From NCBI GenBank assembly GCA_907165065.1, contig OU015541.1:6262001-6326000 (forward strand): DNA of 64,000 nucleotides, given 5' to 3'. Below the pieces are notes generated by a model, which was not told the DNA's origin, made no database searches, and worked only from the letters and a program-made list of their open reading frames with translations. The DNA comes from Caprimulgus europaeus (lineage: Eukaryota; Chordata; Aves; Caprimulgiformes; Caprimulgidae). Shown piece after piece: positions 33,961 to 47,640 of this stretch (position 1 is the first letter of the stretch; every line of letters starts with the position of its first letter). The translations under genes were made by a program, and so were the position numbers.

Positions 33961-35754
33961 ATATGGCACCAGTGACACCCAAAAAATGCAATCCCATGTG
34001 GCTTTGCAGTGCTATTCGCTAAAAGAGGTGGCACTGTAAGAGGGAAAGGATCCACCAAGGCTGGAATGTGCTATGAAACTTTATTTCTCGTGTATTATGC
34101 AGACATCTTTTCTTTTGTTCTTCAGGAAAGAAATCTCGTGATGCAGGTCTGTGGTGCTGGCAACCAGGAAATAAAACTGGGCAGAGGTTTCTGCCAAGAA
34201 CGTGTTCTAGCAGAGCTTCAAATAATCTTTTTAAGATCTTTCTTATGCCCCTTACATCACATTGTGGTTTTCACATGTTCTGGTGAGACTGTCCCCATCT
34301 ATCCCTCTGGTCCATGATGCTTTTCACAGAACCCACCTTTTCACAGTGAGCTCAAACAGAAAATAATTTGCTGAGAAAAACGAAATACATTCACATGGCT
34401 TCAAAATCCAGCTTGATCATATGAGCCTGTAACTCAAAGACCAAGCTCACTTACCAGGCACAAAGCGTGCAAAAACCAGATGCTTGTTATTGTTTGTGGT
34501 TCTAGATTAGCATAATTTATCCTTAACTGTGAAGCTTATTTAAAATACAAAAAAAGCAGCTTTGCCAGTTCTTATTTTATCCCACACAGAAAGTTGTCTT
34601 AATTTGCAGTCAGTGGGGAAGTCAGCTGCTATACCTGTGCCGTGACAGGCTGCCTGTTACTCCTACTTCTACTATCCTGGTGTGTCTGAGGGAATGTTTC
34701 TGTGGGAATAAAGCTGTGTACTAAAAATAGAAGAGGGGGGAAAAATCAAGTTGCTTCTAAATTTTGCAAACAGTTTTCATACATGCAAATTAAGAGCAGC
34801 CCAGAAATGTAATCTCAGAAAGCCATGCAGCTAATCCCTGCTGCAAACAGAGCCACACACAAACATTGCCCCCAAACAGCTCCAGCCCAGCAACATGTCT
34901 GCATGCAGGACAAGAGAAAACATAGGAGCCAAGTCTAAGCTGGACATATTTAGACTACTCATTAAACATCAGCTCATGAATGGTTAAATTAATACTATCA
35001 GAAGTATTAACTCCGTATTAGTAATAATAAATGCATTATCTCATTTTGGTTTTCAGCAGATATAGGAGAACGACAATGTTCTTCAGAAGTTAGGAAGTTT
35101 TCAGCCTTGTAAGAAAATGTCTCCATCTGGAAAAAGGAACTACCTGCAGGTAGCTAACGTAGCCCCAAGAGCAGAGTAAACCAGAAATAGATAATGTTGT
35201 GTCATGATTCATTTGGCTTTCAGAGTTGCAGCAGAAGTGCTATAATAAACAAAGGTCTAATATTACCTATTAATTTGTGTCTTTATGGAAATGTTCAATA
35301 AAAGCCTGATTTCTGGATCCTTAATGGTGCTATATGGGAAATAAAAATTAAAAAATAAAAAAATCTGTTGCATTCCGTGATAAGAAATAGCTATTACACA
35401 CCAAAGACAAACCACCTCTTTCCTACTTTAGTTATTTAAGGAAGATGCTTTTACATCTGCATAAGAGTACAAAATCTGCAAACTTCGTAGATTTATGAAA
35501 ACAAGGTACCTCTGAACACAGATAACATATTCCAACTGACAGAGAAAGATGCGTTACATTAGTTTATATTTCTGGAGATGATCTAAGCCCTTAGTTATCT
35601 GTTACATCAAATGTCTCAGTTTTCCTTCTGTAATCTAATATCCACCTTCAAGCTTGCCCTACATTTAAAATTTATACAAGTTTTTTCAGATGCTGCCATT
35701 TTGCCTCAGGTGTTTTAGGTGTTAAGCTCCAGTAATAATCTACACTGTTTCTTT
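33961..35754. other. Non-coding AT-rich sequence
   Basis: A plus frame of 102 codons at 34009-34317 has no recognisable domain. The stretch 34980-35070, with GGTTAAATTAATACTATC and TTAGTAATAATAAATGC, has mild enhancer-like texture. An A-rich patch lies at 35338-35362. Confidence 0.48.
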
Positions 35755-35990
35755 AAGAAAGTTCATCCATTCACTTTAATTACATTTTCAGCCCTGGTTA
35801 TTGTCCCTGTGCCTGCAAAGAATGTTTCCAGCCATAAAAAACCATTATCTGCCACAATTATGGATAACCAGAGCGTGGCCAGAGGGCAGAAATGCCATGG
35901 TGAAAGATTGTACCGCAATTCAGCGCAGAATTTATAACTTTCCTCAGGGCTAACTGTCAGCCTGATCACAACGCCTGACAAAGAGATCCA
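35755..35990. promoter_or_regulatory. Enhancer-like block (candidate conserved non-coding element)
   Basis: The block shows even, non-repetitive composition with CACTTTAATTACATTTTC, GGTTATTGTCCC, CCATAAAAAACC and CACAATTATGGATAACC. It then moves into a slightly more GC-rich end containing ACCGCAATTCAGCGC and CCTGATCACAACGCC. Frames of 72 and 78 codons overlap on opposite strands here without family resemblance. The texture matches known developmental non-coding elements, but no alignment supports it. Confidence 0.33.
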
Positions 35991-38900
35991 GTAAAGCAAA
36001 TGCAGATGCTTCTTCTTGTCTGCATGGTTGCTCTTTTTAATTTTTTATTTTTTTTAAGGTGCAGTTTGTTATAATATATTAAGTTGCAACCACTATAGAT
36101 GCAACACTACAGAAAAGACACCGCGCCTGATTCAGTTTGCTGGAGCACAGATTTAGACCACACAAACCCAGCAGCATGGTTTTAAATGTGCATTGTTCTC
36201 TCTGCACTGGGGCATTTCAAAGGTGGACAGAAAATGCTCCTGTTTATTTGCTCTGATGGCAGAAGCTGCAGGCTCGGTTTCTGCGATGTCGCGTCCTTTT
36301 TGCCTGTTACTGATGCCAGATGGAGACAAGAGATGATTTTCCATAGCTACCCATGCCACTGCTCTTGCAACATTAGATCTTTCCATCTCTAATACTTGTG
36401 GTTATTCAAATGCAGAGGAATGCCAAACTGGAAGAAAGATTAACTTCTTGACAGTATTCAAGTATATCTAATTATTTATTTCGTTCCATCTGGACATCTT
36501 TGTGCTAATGGAACAGGGGTTTGTATTATGCTTCCTGATGTGCAGGATTTCAACAGAAGAGGGCAAGAAGCTCATGAGTCCCATCAAGATACTTGTTCAC
36601 AAGAATATTCATATAAATCCTTCCCCTTTTTTTTTTCTTTTTCCCAGGCAGAAGACTCAAAGCACAACACAAACACGACTTAGAATTATCCTTTTTGGTT
36701 TTGTGGTGAAATAAAACTGAGTAGATATTAAAGGGGCTTGGGTGATGTTCCTGGCATCCCTGATGCATGTGCACATGTACTCAGCACAGCAGAACGAGCT
36801 GCCGCTCCCACCCACGCGCACGGGAGCCACATTTTTGTACCCTTGCAAAAGGATAACACAGGCTGAAGTTCCTCCCCTCAGCATGCTCCAGACTTGCTTT
36901 AGCCTGTGCTGGGGTGCTACTCTGCATTCCCACAGAACAGACGATCCCCAAAATTGGGCTTCACACCTAATCTCAAACAGCCCTTCCCAGAGAGGCGATA
37001 GCAGAGGCAAGACCAGGATCTGCCTGGTCTGTCACCCTCTGCTTTCCGCAGAGGATGCTGGCTTTCTCAGCAAGGAGCCAGCTGCTCAGAAGTAAATGCA
37101 GAATAAAGACCTTGAAAAGATATTTGATTTCTACTCAATCTCTCCCTAGGATTTCCAGAAACACTGTGTCACTAATGGGACAATAATGCCTGTGTAGATC
37201 AACCCACTTTCTCCTCCTTTCAGTTTTCATTACAAGAACACAAAATATAGAAAAGATAAAGGCTAAAAATTTCAGATAAGATGACAGAGGTGGTTTTTTT
37301 AAGAAGGCAGTGAGATATCTTAATAGGTAGGTTTTGCTTCACAAAACCCCTTTGAATTTTGTTCTAAACTGTCTGGGCTTCTTTCTCAGAGTCTGACCAG
37401 TTCCAACTCAGATGCAGCAGAGCCCTTTGCAAAGGGAGTATTTCTCACCATCTTTGAGATGCCAAATCTTCCACAATTCCCACCACCCTAACCCCGCTCT
37501 GGCATGAACAGGTCATAAGATTTGGCACCTCTGATTCAGCTTCAAACTCAGCTTCCATCCTAAACACAATCCAAGGCAAAACTCCACCTCTTGGCACATC
37601 TTCAATAAACCATCATTCTACCTGAACCTCAGAAAAGATAAACTATTAAAGTAATAAGAGGATAATTTAACCTCTTTAATCAGATAATCCTCCAGCACAT
37701 TGGACATTTATTTGCACGGTATATTCTACAGTAATGAGTTTGCAGCTCAGATTTAAACAACTCCCCACCCTCAGAAAAAAGCTGAAGGAAGTGGTTGAGA
37801 CATTCCATATCTCAGGTGCCATTATGTGAATGTGAAAACAAATGAGTTTAATTGGGGAGAAATTCATCCCAGACACAGGGCTTGCCCAAGGCCCTTGTCT
37901 GAGAAACCCCACTTAACTCTGCTCCAGTACAGAATAGCTACACAGGCACTAGATACCAATTAAGCCCTACTTATCTTTTTAATGAAGGGTTGAATCTGAA
38001 AATGAATTATTGTTTTGATGTGTAAATGATGTTGGTTTGGTAAGGTAGTGAAAGTATTCTATCTGGGGGGACAAGCAAAAATAAAGTGATAAAGTGTTTG
38101 CATGAACATACATGAAAACGCTCCCGAGCTTTCTATGGCTCTCCAACAGCGAGAAAAATTCTCCACAGTATTCAGATGAAAACTGCAAATTCAGCAAACT
38201 TGAATCACTCTGCGTCTTTGTGCCAGTTTCAGCCAAGCGTTCCTTTCAGACACCAAAACAAACAGAAATACTTCCCTGAAAACTAGAACTTCTCATTTCA
38301 GCTTTTGCTAAAATAATTGTTTTCTTTTCTAAACAGCTGTTCATGCTCATATTGCCCTCAGTTTCATATATTTAAGTGTTGAATATTCACAAATAAAGAA
38401 ACCATTTTCCTTTGGGCCAAACCAAACATTTCTTTTAACTTCTCCATAACTTTTTAATTGATAAAAATATTTTAGATTTTTTTATTATTATTTACCAGGC
38501 CTAATTGTTTTCCCAAATATAAAATTGTTCAGGAGAAACAAAACCATCAATTAATACAGGTGAATGTATGTTCCAAGACTCTGCAATGAATTAAAAAACA
38601 AAACAAAAACCAAAACCCAACTCATTTAAATTTCAATTCAGGGAATATTTGTCATGATTCCTTCAGTTTTTGCTGAGCTGTGGCTTTACTGTGAGTGGTG
38701 TACATCTTCTGGGTGGCTGCAGTAAAGAACAATGCTTTTTTGGAAGACAATTTCCCTGATACAGATCTTTGGAAATGAAAATAGTTCTCTTGCTATGAAA
38801 CAAAAGTGAAATATGGTGCTTCCTCCCAATGCAAGTGCCAAAGACCTGTGAGCTCGCTTGGATTCCACCAATAAAGTCACTAAAGTTCATCAGGTTTTCA

Positions 38901-41839
38901 AACCCTTGGCACCCATGAATGATGAAAACACAGTGTGCAAGACTATGAAACTCTACAGATGAGCTGTCCCAACCAGTGATTTTCAGCTTCTCATCTACAG
39001 ACCTGAAGGAATGCAGAGACTTAGATCAAGAACTTTAAAAAAGCAAGCCTATAATGAGAAAACTTAAATACTTGATGAAGGAGTGCACCCAGCCCATGGG
39101 AAGACGTTGAAAAATCACCAACCTGGAGGAGAAGAGGTTTTGAATTTCTTAAAATCAAATAGTAGGATATATCTATTTGAAGATATTAATGCATAAATCG
39201 TTTCAATGTGCTAGTAGTCAGAACTTCATTTTAGGAAGTGGAACAGTGATTAATTAGTTGTCAGACACATGGATATCTCACCTGCAAGATTGTTACCTTC
39301 CTAGGACAGATTGTGTCACATAGTGACAAAAATAGCTAAAATGGTCTGAAGTGATCAGGACAGAGAAGTCATGGTCATTGGCAGTGAAGGGTGGAAGGAC
39401 TCGCTGGTCCTTCTCACCTATGAGATATGAACAAGTGCCATGATTAAGATGAAAAAAATGTAAATTAACCTATATCAATAGGCTTCTGATTTCTGAACAA
39501 TCACTGTTCAGATGTCATGGTAACCCCACACTCATGCACTGCACTAGTCATATAACCACGTACAGGTTTGGGGTCTATGGTTAGATACGTTATATTCTAG
39601 TTCACAGCTTAAAAAAGACAAAACATCATCCTACTGCTAACTTAAATCATTCATTACACACACACAAACTCCCCTTTACATAACTGCAAAATCAAATCCC
39701 TCACCCCACACTGTAATTACAGAGTAGCCCAGGAATAGGTGTTATCTTCCCTTTGCAGGGTCATTAGTCAATCATATTATTAAGACGTTAACAATTTTAA
39801 TAAATGAAGGTGGTGTTCACCTCATGGCTGAGAATGGATGTTTTTATGGAAATAAATATTTGATGCATATCTTCACAGCATCTCTAAGAAAACCATTATC
39901 ACTTCAAAATAGTTTCTCCTAGCACAAAGTGCCATTGTGTCATTCTTGTCCAAGCCAAGTAATAATGAGACACTAGGTTGTGTTTATTTTTTTCACCATG
40001 TTTCAAACCCAAAATATCAGCCATGGAATAAAGTTGGTGAAACTTCAATACAGTTACAGACCAGATAGAGTCACCCTCAGCAGTCCAAATGCCTCTCACA
40101 AGCTCCATCCAAGTTGATTCACAAATTAAAACAAAGTTTTGAACCTGCATTTAATAAGAGCTTGTTCCACAAGTAGGGCCACTGAACATCAGGCTAACAG
40201 AATTCTTTGCTTAGATGCTAAAAATCACCCACTTAATGGGAGTAATTACCCCTGATCCATCATGCTAGCTCCTTAACATTTAATATCTTATTCCTTAAGA
40301 TATGAAAATAAGTTATTTTAAACTCCTAAAGTAGATTTGAGGAGTCTCCCAAAAATTGTCAAGATCAGTCTCATTTAAAAGTGAGTGGGATTATGTTTGG
40401 AAGTTACTCAGATGTTTTTTAAAATTCCTACTTGATATATAAAATACATAGCCTTGAAGTAATTTTCCATTCAGTACTTCGAGAAATCAAGCTTTAAAAA
40501 ACGGACTTTGGAGCCAACACACATCTTTGTATCTGTATTTTCTGTTGGCAGTTTTTCCTGGTGTCACCCAATGCTGCAGTGCCACATTCACAATCGTACC
40601 CAAAATACCAACCAGACCCAAACTGCTATTCTGATCCGGGGCTACCAAGTGCTTTGAAAAGAGCCTGTATTGCAATGGACACACATCAATCACATCAAGA
40701 GACACTGTGGTTGAAAACGTGGCCTTTAGTAAACAAAAGGGTTTGAAAACTTGTCTTTTTGGAATAGATTTTGCAAAATATTTTTCTTTGGAAGTGTTAA
40801 AATGCCAAAACTAACCTTCTACCACATCCTGCAGAGATTAAGACTGATGGCAAGATGAACTCCACAGATGTCTTTGAAAATAATGTTTCCTAATATTCTA
40901 GCTAGGCATCATTTATTAACTTAGCAGTATAATGACTGGAATGTATATTTCATATTTAGTCCTTGCAGTGCACAGGAATGCAGATTTGACCAGTTTTTTT
41001 ATTAGCACAAACATTTAGAAACCAAACAGGGGATTAATTTATTATTACTGTTATGACTACTAAATATTTATATTATGGAAGCACACAAAATTCCCAGTCA
41101 GGATAGTGACCCTGTAAAATTTACTTCTAAATTATGCATAAGTTGGTGGACTTCAATTTATGGTAATTGCAACTCACAGAACAAGGAAATTAAATGCTGC
41201 TTCTGCAGTTGCATATATGAAAGTGTAGGGTGGACCTTCCTCCTGTGGCATTGCATTCAGAGCCATGCAGCTCCCCGAGAGTGAGATGAATTGCAGAAGT
41301 AAACTATTGTCAGGATGGAGGATCATCTTTGTGAAATGCAATTACCATAAACTGAATTTAAAAATAATTTTAATATTTGATTACACTTGACACTGTGAGG
41401 AAATCTTACTCACTGGAAAAAATAATAGTAAGCTTTTCTTCTGTCCCCTGCACCACTCTGCAGTACTCCCAAAGCATGTCCTTTAGTAGAATTACTCCTG
41501 ATCTGCACTAGCAGAAATGTAGGCCTACAAGTTCTGAGGATATATGATGCATCAATTACTAGGTAGTTTCAGGGACATATCCACTGGCCACACCAACTTT
41601 CAGCAGCTCGGTACAAGGCTGGTAAACCCCTTAAGCATGGAGTTACTATCTGGTTTCTCCTCCTGCTCCTAAGCAAATCCCTGCCCTACCAAAAGACACT
41701 GACACTTAAGTACTATTGTTCCCAGTGAAAATGACAAGACACAGTGCTATAGAAAATTCCCTAGCAGGCTTTGGGGGGAAAAAAAAATCTCTAATTACTG
41801 AACACATGAGCATTGTGAGAATTAATTACAAGCCCTCCC
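35991..41839. other. Non-coding sequence
   Basis: Two overlapping 117-codon frames on opposite strands (minus 36657-37010, plus 36742-37095) occupy a GC-raised patch, and neither resembles a known protein. An A/C-rich tract (AAAAACAAAACAAAAACC) is at 38591-38622 and a T-rich tract at 36630-36645. The minus frame 39899-40150 (83 codons) is Trp-rich and unmatched. No interspersed repeat is recognised in these 5.8 kb. Confidence 0.45.
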
Positions 41840-42310
41840 AAGCCCCTCTGCCAGCGGACACTGGCGCAGGAAGCTCAGCCCGGCACACTGCGTGGCTCCA
41901 GCTGGTGAGTGCTGAGAAGGGAACGTTTGCTTCTGCAAAACCCGTCCGCCAGCAGCTGGAGCTGGGGCTGCTCACACCCTGTTGTTGCAGACAGCAAGGA
42001 AACCATCCAGTGTCCCAAATAAATTAATGAATTCTTCTCCTCCTCCCAACAGACTCAAGGTTCGAGCCAGGAGCTGTAATCGCGCTCTTGCTGCCTCTGA
42101 GTCACTGTCAGATGGAGCCCAGCACAGAGCAGTTTGCAGAGTCAGCAGAGGCGGTGTGCTGCATCGTGTCTGTAACTCAGTCAAACCAGTTTAAAAATAA
42201 ACTCATCTTCCCTTGGCCCCTCCATAGGCCCCTCTCCACACACACAGACGCGGCAGTTTCCTGCAATACGTGCAGGTTTTTGGAAGAGAGCGCCCGACGT
42301 GCATGAAAGC
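41840..42310. other. GC-raised patch, function unknown
   Basis: Composition rises sharply relative to the AT-rich flanks, with scattered CpG (GTCCGCCAGCAGC, TCGAGCCAGG, CACAGACGCGG, GCGCCCGACGTGC). Many short frames are open on both strands (41716-42027, 41972-42184, 42088-42306, 42177-42440), which is expected from composition. It also contains TGAGTCACTG, an AP-1-like site. It could be an enhancer, an exon of a non-coding RNA, or simply GC-rich DNA. Confidence 0.3.
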
Positions 42311-42922
42311 TTTTGCCCCTTGGGTTAAACCTCTCCAGTGCAGCCCCTGAGCACGCCGATGAACCAAAGCTGAGATTTTCCAAGAAGCCTGAAGGAGTCA
42401 AACATTCAAAAGCCATTAAAATGCAATGGGAGTGGAGCACTTGTGCTCTCAGGTGCCTTTGAAAAACCCTAGCCTCTGTCTCGGGGTTAAATCAAGGAGA
42501 TGAGGACAGGAGCTTTCACCTTGTTGCTGTGCTTTCTAAGAACAAAGCAGGGTCTGTCACTGCGAAGAACAGCATTGCAAAACCCTTCTGCTCACCACCA
42601 CAACTGCAGGAAGCGTTCTCACTCCCACAGAGCTCCCTCTGCGATTCTCCCCCGTGTGCCAGAGCCATTGCACAGCTGGAGTGGATAAATGGTCACTGTC
42701 ACAAAGTACTGATACTGTGGAAAGCAAAAATACACTTTTCATTTCTTCTTCAATTTTCCCATTCATATCTCGCTGCACAGAAACGGGAATTTTCACAATG
42801 AACTATTTTACACCTGTCTGAGAAAAAAATTACTGGAAAAATACATTAATTCCCCTCTCCCCCTGATATGACGTTTGAAATTAATTGACAGATAAGTTCT
42901 GGGAGGTATTAATGTCTGTAAG
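42311..42922. other. Non-coding sequence
   Basis: The left part continues the moderate-GC composition with overlapping frames (42500-42688, 42529-42801, minus 42557-42796). The right part becomes AT-rich. No gene is recognised. Confidence 0.45.
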
Positions 42923-42956
42923 TAAATTTTGAATATATTTTAATATTCAAAATTTA
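42923..42956. repeat. Perfect 14-bp inverted repeat (AT-rich hairpin)
   Basis: TAAATTTTGAATAT at 42923-42936 and ATATTCAAAATTTA at 42943-42956 are exact reverse complements with a six-base spacer (ATTTTA). It could extrude as a cruciform or form a stem-loop in RNA. It is not followed by a target-site duplication that I can see, so I do not call it a MITE. Confidence 0.8.
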
Positions 42957-45900
42957 AACCATGTTGATTACACACAACAAGCTGCATAGCTTGTTTCTGC
43001 TGCCTGGCTGTAGTGAAATGCTATGAATAGTTCTTTGGTAAGAAAATGTATGTGGTCAATGTTTTTATGGATGTTTACTGATATTTGCTTAATATGAGCA
43101 CTTAAAGTGATTTTTTTCTGTCACAAAGTACAGCTGTATGTTTGATCAAAAAAGTGAAAATCCAAAACACCCCAACAAAGTAAGTATCATGATTAAAAAT
43201 GCAGGCAGCACCTTGGGGGAACCCACTTAAATTTTTGTTAATTTTAACTCACTTAGAACTTTTTAATTCAAATATTTGCCTTCACTTCTCTATTGTTTTA
43301 GTGAAAAAAGAATGGATAAGCAGTGAAACAAGTTATTCTCATTAAAGCTAGTAAAACATTTCAAGCATGACTTTTCAGAATAATCACATTAATTTTTCTG
43401 ACAAAAAGAACTAAAGTGCAAAAATTATTTCCATTTAATAATTTACAAACATTCTCCAAAATAAGTGAGTTTTCAAATGTGTTTAACAAATCAAAAAAAA
43501 GGCAAAAAAGTAATGTTTCATCAAATCATACAGACATGTTTGTACCTTTTGCCTAGTTTCAGTAGCATGAAATAACATTGTGTAAGTGATAGGATAGCGC
43601 TTACACACATGCTGTGCATCCTAATAATCTCCAATGTCCATAAAAAGTAGTAGGAGAACAATGACCAGCTAAAAGCAAATCTGATCCTACACCTAATTCC
43701 CTCTTTCCAAGTTCTAAACAGCAATAAAACCTTGAAAGTTTTCAGAGGAGACAATCTTGAAAAGAGTGAAGATACACGTACAACTCTTCCCTTCATGCTC
43801 TAATAGGAACATTCTTAGAATAAGATGTCTTAAATTAATTTTTCTACCCCAGATAACACAACAGCACCGTGAAGTGCTGTGCCTCAAGGCTCTTGTTTTC
43901 ATTGTAAATGTAAAGTAAAAGTTTTAGACATTTTCCCCAGAAATAATTAAGAGTCACTGAATGGCAGTTGCAGATACCCAATGCTTGGTCATGTATTTGT
44001 GCCTGCTGTTGCTAAGGAGTATGACTGGGAAAAGAAGTCCTAATACCCAGGTCCCCAGACCTGTTGCCTCTTATTGACATTCAGATGAACAAAAGTTATA
44101 TGCTGAGATATCACTGTTGATTGGACCCCCAGGCAATTGGCTTTCAACTGCTCTGGGGGCAGTTACTGCAGCCAGTCAAGCAGCATCTATAAATTTTCAG
44201 TGTGTGCCACTTTCCAGTAAATGTCTCCATGCTGTGTGATGAACACATCGATGTTTACAAATACAGATTCATCTTGGGTCATGCTGCAATAGACCTACGA
44301 GTTGGTGTTTGAGGGATGCAGGAGGAAAAGGAACCTTGCCAGAATAAGAGCCAGCCTTATCAGGAGCCCTGCAGGAAATCTTCCTCTGTAACCCACAAAG
44401 CACAAGACATCAAAGACAAGAAAGACAGACCAGTATTAGGATGGCAAATGACAACCCAGCTTCAGGAATACTACAGGGTATGAGACAGTGCCACGGCCAA
44501 CTACCATAACTTGGCCCATCAGAATCAATAGGACTTGAGGTGTTGGAGATCTAGGCCACATGTCTGCACTGTACACTTCAAATTCAGAGAGAGATGTGTA
44601 AGAGATGGTTTAGGTATCAGGAGCAACCTTGCTACAGCAGCACGGGGGCTGGGGCTATCTTTGCAGTTGTGCATGCTAGTGTTTAGTGCTAATGCAGGTA
44701 TCTCTGCTGCACTACCCCACAGCCATCTCTAGTGTCTCCGTTCCACCAGATTTCATTGGTATAAATGGAAATAAACAATAATTTCCTGGGTTTTATGGTG
44801 GCTGTGAGAATGGAAATCACTATATGCAATGGGGAGTACTTGAATACCTATGCTGAGCCAAAGCCAGGAGAGCAGTGGAGGTAGGACGACAGACCCAACA
44901 CCCACTTTGCACCAGCTCCCAGCATTGCATCAGTCTGTTGACAGGTAACCTGCGTACCCCACGAGCATTTCAGGGAGATCCAGGAGGGACTGTGCCTACT
45001 TGCACAGGGAATTCAAACAGCTTATTACCAAAGCCATTTTCTTTTTTTATTATTACTTTCTTCAAACAAAGCTAATAAATCAAATCACCCAAGATGCACA
45101 TTATGCAAAGCTTAATTAGATTTGGCACACATCTCGCTAGGAGTAGCACCCATCTGACTTTAGATCAGAGAACTTGGGTTTGATGGGTGGAACCAAATCG
45201 CCCACTTTGGAGTTGCTAAATCTACTTTTAAATGCAGTGTGTTTGCATTTTTTCACTCTGGGACCTGGAGGAGGTTAGCCTTGTTTGGCTTTTGGGCAAT
45301 GGGAGCAGTAGAAGAGAATTCAGAAATAGAAGGATACACGTTTATGAACATCATAAATCTCTTATTCTGCAGGCATGGAAGAATCACAGGGAGTTGGTAG
45401 CAATCATTTCATGGGGAAACATATCACAGAGTTACTGTAAGCTTGTAGAGCTTCCTCCTTGACTACCTACTCTTCCAAGACATTCTGGGGTATTTTTAAT
45501 AAATATATGTAAAACTAATACAAAAATATTATTTTAACAGCATATTATTTGGCAGAGCAGCCTTCCTTGCTGATACTTCTCTTGATTTTATTGGCAATCT
45601 CTTGTTTTTCTTAAGCCCACAGCCCCTCAAGAAACAAGATCTGGTGAAAAATTTTAGCCTACCTTCATACCCTGCCTGCCTGCCAGGTGACAGCTCCCAC
45701 ACCCTGTGGTCTGCATTGCCATACCCTCAGCACCACCACAGCTGCACTACCTCAGTGCAGGAGAGCCAGCATGGGCCCCAGTCAGACCTCCACTGCACTG
45801 GAGAGATCCTCTGAGCTTCACACTCATCCAGACCTGGGCACAGAATGGACCACAAGGCTTGCATGCCCGAACAACACCAACCAACGCAACACAAATTTTA

Positions 45901-46249
45901 AATAGCAAGTGCCTGCAATGAGCGGCTCACATACAGTCTCCCAATTACAACTTAATTAAGAAAAACTTTAAAGATATTCAGCAAATTACTCAATGCAACA
46001 ATTATTTAATCAAGAAAATCCTAGGTCACTTCTAGACACACCAACACACACACACATAAAGATAGTTCCAAATTCATTCTTTGGAGTGACACACACACCC
46101 AGGATCTGCCTTTAAAAAGGATGCCGGACAGCACTGTTGAAGCCTGAGTTTTGTAATCTAAACATCTGACATTTTTCTGTCTACTAGATGGGAGCCTCAC
46201 ATTTGCCTTATTCACAAACACAGAAATGGGCAGAAATAATTAAATAAAG
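42957..46249. other. Non-coding AT-rich sequence
   Basis: The largest frame is 91 codons (43521-43796, minus), Arg/Phe/Leu-rich and unmatched. Frames at 45602-45921 overlap in all three plus phases in a GC-raised patch. The words GCTTAATTAGATTTGGC near 45110 and CAACTTAATTAAG near 45950 give slight regulatory texture. No repeat family is recognised. Confidence 0.45.
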
Positions 46250-46400
46250 GGAGCCCAGTTCATGCTCCACTGCACCAAGTATGAGAAGCTGCGGCTGACA
46301 ATGACATTGAAAACCAGTTGTCAGTCTAATGTAATCAAAAAGACAATTGGCTCTGCTGGCAAGAACTGAATTAGTGTTTTCTGTCTGAATCAGTGTCATC
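46250..46400. promoter_or_regulatory. Enhancer-like block (candidate conserved non-coding element)
   Basis: Even, non-repetitive composition with GCTGACAATGACATTG, CTAATGTAATCAAAAAG, GACAATTGGC and CTGAATTAGTG. The two short-range words GACAATGACA and GACAATTGG are SOX-like. The evidence is texture only. Confidence 0.22.
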
Positions 46401-47640
46401 TTCTAGGGAGCACTGAAGCTTATGCAATGATAACAAAACTCCCCAGAAGCTGCATTTGTTACTGAAATATGGTGGTGCTTTGGTGCTGTGTAACCTCATT
46501 CTGTAATACAATATACCTCATGGTCATGCTGCTGTTCTCATGTTTCTTGCAATGATACAATTCAATGACCAGATACTAGATCAAACTAGACAACCATAAT
46601 ATTAAAACTTTAAAATCTCCTTTTGAGAGCTAATACAGTTTATTCTCAAATGCATTCTCTGCTCTCTCACACACAGCACACACATGCAGAGCATGAAATC
46701 AGGGCAGAGTCCAGGCCAGAGTCCAGCAGTGTCAAGTGTCTGTGCTTTGGGGAAGGCAGAAGGGTCAATGGTCCTGGGCTTCATTTACCTAATGAGGATA
46801 GTGGGTAAAATTCAAACCAAGGTCAGATATGAACAAATCTTATTAGTATTCTTAGTTTGCAGAGGTCTCCTTTCACATAGATCAAGAGGGTAGAAGGACA
46901 TACAGGTACAGAGCTAAAAGGCTACCTTGGGAAAGCCACTTACTTTCAAAGAAATACTAGCTTTCAAAGAAATTCCTTCCTTCTTTGGCTCAAGGAACTT
47001 CAAAGATTTTTTAATTTTATACATAGTAATATTATCACAACAATTGTGTTTATATAACAAACAGCTGACACTCAAATTTGATTCCTACTCTTTTATATTT
47101 TTTTTCTTCTCTTCAGCAATATTGATCAATAGAAAATTTGACTATTAATCAAAGCAATAAAGGTAGATGGCTTTTGAATAATTTCAGTTTTAAACATGTT
47201 TTCTCTTTTTCATCTACAACACCTGTTTTCTTAAAGAGGTATTGGTATAACAGGAGAATTCTCTGACTGGGTTGATATACATCTGCAATCAGCAAGCTGA
47301 TAGTCCTCCTCAGGCCAAGGAGACACTAGATGATCTGTCACTTAAAGGCAGGATGTCTAAATATATACTCTAATTTTTACAATTAAAGTTCCACATTCAA
47401 TATTTGTTAAGACTTTTATACATTATTTTCTTGTTCAAGGCTCAACTTTTCTGTCCTTGTTCAGATAAAGCTCTCATGGAATCAGAGTGTGTTTACCCAA
47501 CTAAGATAGAATATGACCACGCTTTAAATCTGTTGTATTGCCCTTAGCTTTTGTTTCTGGTCTTGCTCAGAAAGAGCAAGGGACAAGTCAAATTCTGAAG
47601 CCCTTCATATGTGATTCTTTCTTCATTTCGACCAAAGCCA
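46401..47640. other. Non-coding AT-rich sequence with a small local duplication
   Basis: CTTTCAAAGAAAT occurs twice 18 bases apart at about 46943-46973, and CAGAGTCCAG twice near 46706-46727. These are small imperfect tandem duplications. The chunk near 46770-46810 weakly recalls a MIR tail but cannot be supported. No gene is recognised. Confidence 0.45.

Noticed and set aside
46770-46810. Possible MIR tail
   Set aside because: Only about 20 bases are loosely similar and no neighbouring block aligns.
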